Origin: RPRB01 sp035501615
GTDB lineage: Bacteria; Myxococcota; Myxococcia; Myxococcales; Myxococcaceae
Length of the DNA stretch: 64,000 nt
Assembly (NCBI GenBank): GCA_035501615.1
Contig: DATJVY010000002.1
Location: 1-64,000, forward strand
Reading direction: 5' to 3'
Shown here: positions 62,889-64,000 of the stretch, in pieces
How positions within the stretch are numbered: the first letter of the stretch is position 1
How the letters are laid out: every line of letters begins with the position of its first letter
Position numbers and translations under genes: made by a program
The notes under the pieces: generated by a model
What the model saw: only the letters and a program-made list of their open reading frames with translations
What the model was told of the DNA's origin: nothing
The model's database searches: none

Positions 62889-63373
62889 TTCGCCTCCGGA
62901 TCCACGATGTCGTCGCGGGTGGAGGCGATGATGGCCAGGAGCTCCTTCTGCTCCCGGTCGGGGACGGCGCTGGACTTCAGCGCCGCGACCAGGTCCTCGC
63001 CCATGGCGTCGAACTCGGAGGCGCGGACGTGCATCGGAGCGTGGAGGGGCTTCATGGCCCGGCCGGTGTAGGGGCACGGGCCGCCGCTCGCGGCGCACAC
63101 CTGATCGGTGAGGTGGGACTGGAGGACGTCCATGTCCACGAACATGAAGCGGACGTTGATCCGCTTGTCGCGGCCGACGTTGCCCACGAAGGTGTGCATC
63201 ACCGCGTCGATGCCGGGGCGGCGGCCGAGGCGCTCGTAGAGGCTCGGGCCGGAGGAACCGCCGGTCGCGGCGGCCGTGCCCGTCGTGGCGGACGGATGCG
63301 GATCGGGGCGGGTCGCCTCGGAGCCCGAGGCGCACGCGACGAGGAGCAGGGGGAGGAGCGACCAGCGGCGCAT
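62885..63373 (-). CDS. Lipoprotein truncated haemoglobin (group 1 type)
   Basis: 162 aa from ATG 63373. Lipobox LVAC with Cys14 and a low-complexity linker (residues about 15-45) place the domain outside the inner membrane. The truncated haemoglobin fold starts SLYERLGRRPGIDAVMHTFV and the proximal His lies in LHAPMHVRASEFDAMGEDL. Truncated haemoglobins bind O2, NO or CO; most are cytoplasmic, so an exported lipidated one is unusual. Translationally coupled by GTGA to the RDD-tailed kinase. Confidence 0.9.
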   Translation of the reverse strand: MRRWSLLPLLLVACASGSEATRPDPHPSATTGTAAATGGSSGPSLYERLGRRPGIDAVMHTFVGNVGRDKRINVRFMFVDMDVLQSHLTDQVCAASGGPCPYTGRAMKPLHAPMHVRASEFDAMGEDLVAALKSSAVPDREQKELLAIIASTRDDIVDPEAK

Positions 63374-63481
63374 GAGGTCGAGGCCCGGAAGCCTACCATG
63401 TGCTCCCTACGGGCGGCCTCGCGCGGCCGGATGGCTGGACCCCGCCCTCGTGCCGGGCTCCCCCCGGCGGTCTACCCGCGT

Positions 63482-64000
63482 TCAGCTCACCCGGCGCAGG
63501 ACCGGCTCGACGGGCCGGAGCCGGCGGTGCCGGGCCTCCCAGCGTGCGCGGAGCTCGAGGAAGGGCTCCTCGACGAGAACGAAGGTGACGGCGGCGACCA
63601 GCGCCGACGACAGCACGGCGATGACGAAGATCGCCGCCGCGAGCAGCGGCCCGGTGCCCAGGAGCGGCACCAGCGCCCGGGTCACCGGCGGCAGCAGCCG
63701 CGGCAGCACCTCGAAGTGGTTCAGGTACATGCCGAACGACAGGCGCGACAGCACGTGGAAGCCACGCCAGCCCGCCAGCTTGCGGACGCGGGGGCTCGCC
63801 CGGAGCCCGAGCGCGACCAGCCCGCCGTAGACCAGCGCGAGGCCGGAGAAGCTGAACAGCGCCCGGTCGACCTCCCGGAGAAGGAGCCCGACGGCGATCG
63901 CGAGCATCGGCCAGCGCCACGGATCGGGGTGCTCGGCGGAGAGCTCCCGGGGGCGCTGGATGGAGACCCAGGCCAGGAACAGGCCGGCCAGGAGCCCGTC
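63482..64000 (-). CDS. Acyltransferase-3 family membrane protein (C-terminal part, cut by window edge)
   Basis: Open from base 64000 to the stop at 63482, 172 aa of the C-terminus. Four or more membrane helices and the segment LSRLSFGMYLNHFEVLPRLL match the end of Acyl_transf_3 (OafA/YrhL-type) O-acyltransferases, which modify sugars or lipids at the inner membrane; the catalytic N-terminal part is outside the window. An internal ATG at 63907 is not the start. Confidence 0.8.
   Translation of the reverse strand, partial: DGLLAGLFLAWVSIQRPRELSAEHPDPWRWPMLAIAVGLLLREVDRALFSFSGLALVYGGLVALGLRASPRVRKLAGWRGFHVLSRLSFGMYLNHFEVLPRLLPPVTRALVPLLGTGPLLAAAIFVIAVLSSALVAAVTFVLVEEPFLELRARWEARHRRLRPVEPVLRRVS

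Overview
The window is very GC-rich, gene-dense bacterial DNA with almost no spacer. It reads best as a chromosomal segment of a myxobacterium-like member of the Myxococcota. This is inferred from gene content: a ferrochelatase with a cysteine-rich insert between its catalytic residues (the Myxococcus type), a Gld-like ABC operon with a DUF4340-like partner, a stand-alone SWIB protein, three histidine kinases plus an RDD-tailed Ser/Thr kinase, and Asp/Gly-rich linkers in exported proteins. The species cannot be named from the sequence. I saw no tRNA, rRNA, CRISPR array, insertion sequence or phage gene.

Layout. 1-9.8 kb: a cut 2OG-Fe(II) oxygenase facing a cupin enzyme; a leftward run (NAD-dependent epimerase, HAD phosphatase, LarA-like protein, exported MetX-like hydrolase, two-domain cupin protein); a SWIB protein; a LysM plus C39-like protein; a zinc-finger membrane protein. 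9.8-17.4 kb: rightward treY-glgX-terC with 4-nt stop/start overlaps, then apaG-hemH. 17.5-24.6 kb: Sua5, an SRPBCC-TIGR01777 fusion and a four-gene Gld-like ABC operon. 24.7-34.8 kb: a CpxP/Spy-like anchor protein and a 69-aa protein ahead of a two-component pair; an M1 peptidase operon; a second two-component pair whose response regulator is frameshifted.

34.8-46 kb is metabolic: EamA exporter, GH63/MGH1-type glycosidase, HpcH/HpaI-like aldolase, soluble transhydrogenase, TSUP transporter, glycerol-3-phosphate dehydrogenase, aminotransferase. 46-50 kb: fluoride channel coupled to an M64 peptidase, and a hybrid kinase. 50.1-52.1 kb: a tetR-hydrolase pair with two near-identical operators, beside a truncated ornithine cyclodeaminase-like remnant. 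52.1-56 kb: a leftward operon (DsbA-like, SDR, DUF885 lipoprotein, DoxX-like, ACT). 56.4-64 kb: FAD oxidoreductase, ilvE, a SEC-C methionine aminopeptidase, and a coupled trio (lipoprotein truncated haemoglobin, RDD-tailed Ser/Thr kinase, YceI-dihaem cytochrome fusion), ending in a cut acyltransferase.

Many neighbouring genes share ATGA, GTGA or CTGA junctions, so translational coupling looks like the main expression logic. The two most original items are the haemoglobin-kinase-YceI/cytochrome operon, a candidate envelope redox or gas-sensing module, and the TetR switch with one operator in a near-leaderless promoter and its twin inside the downstream coding sequence.
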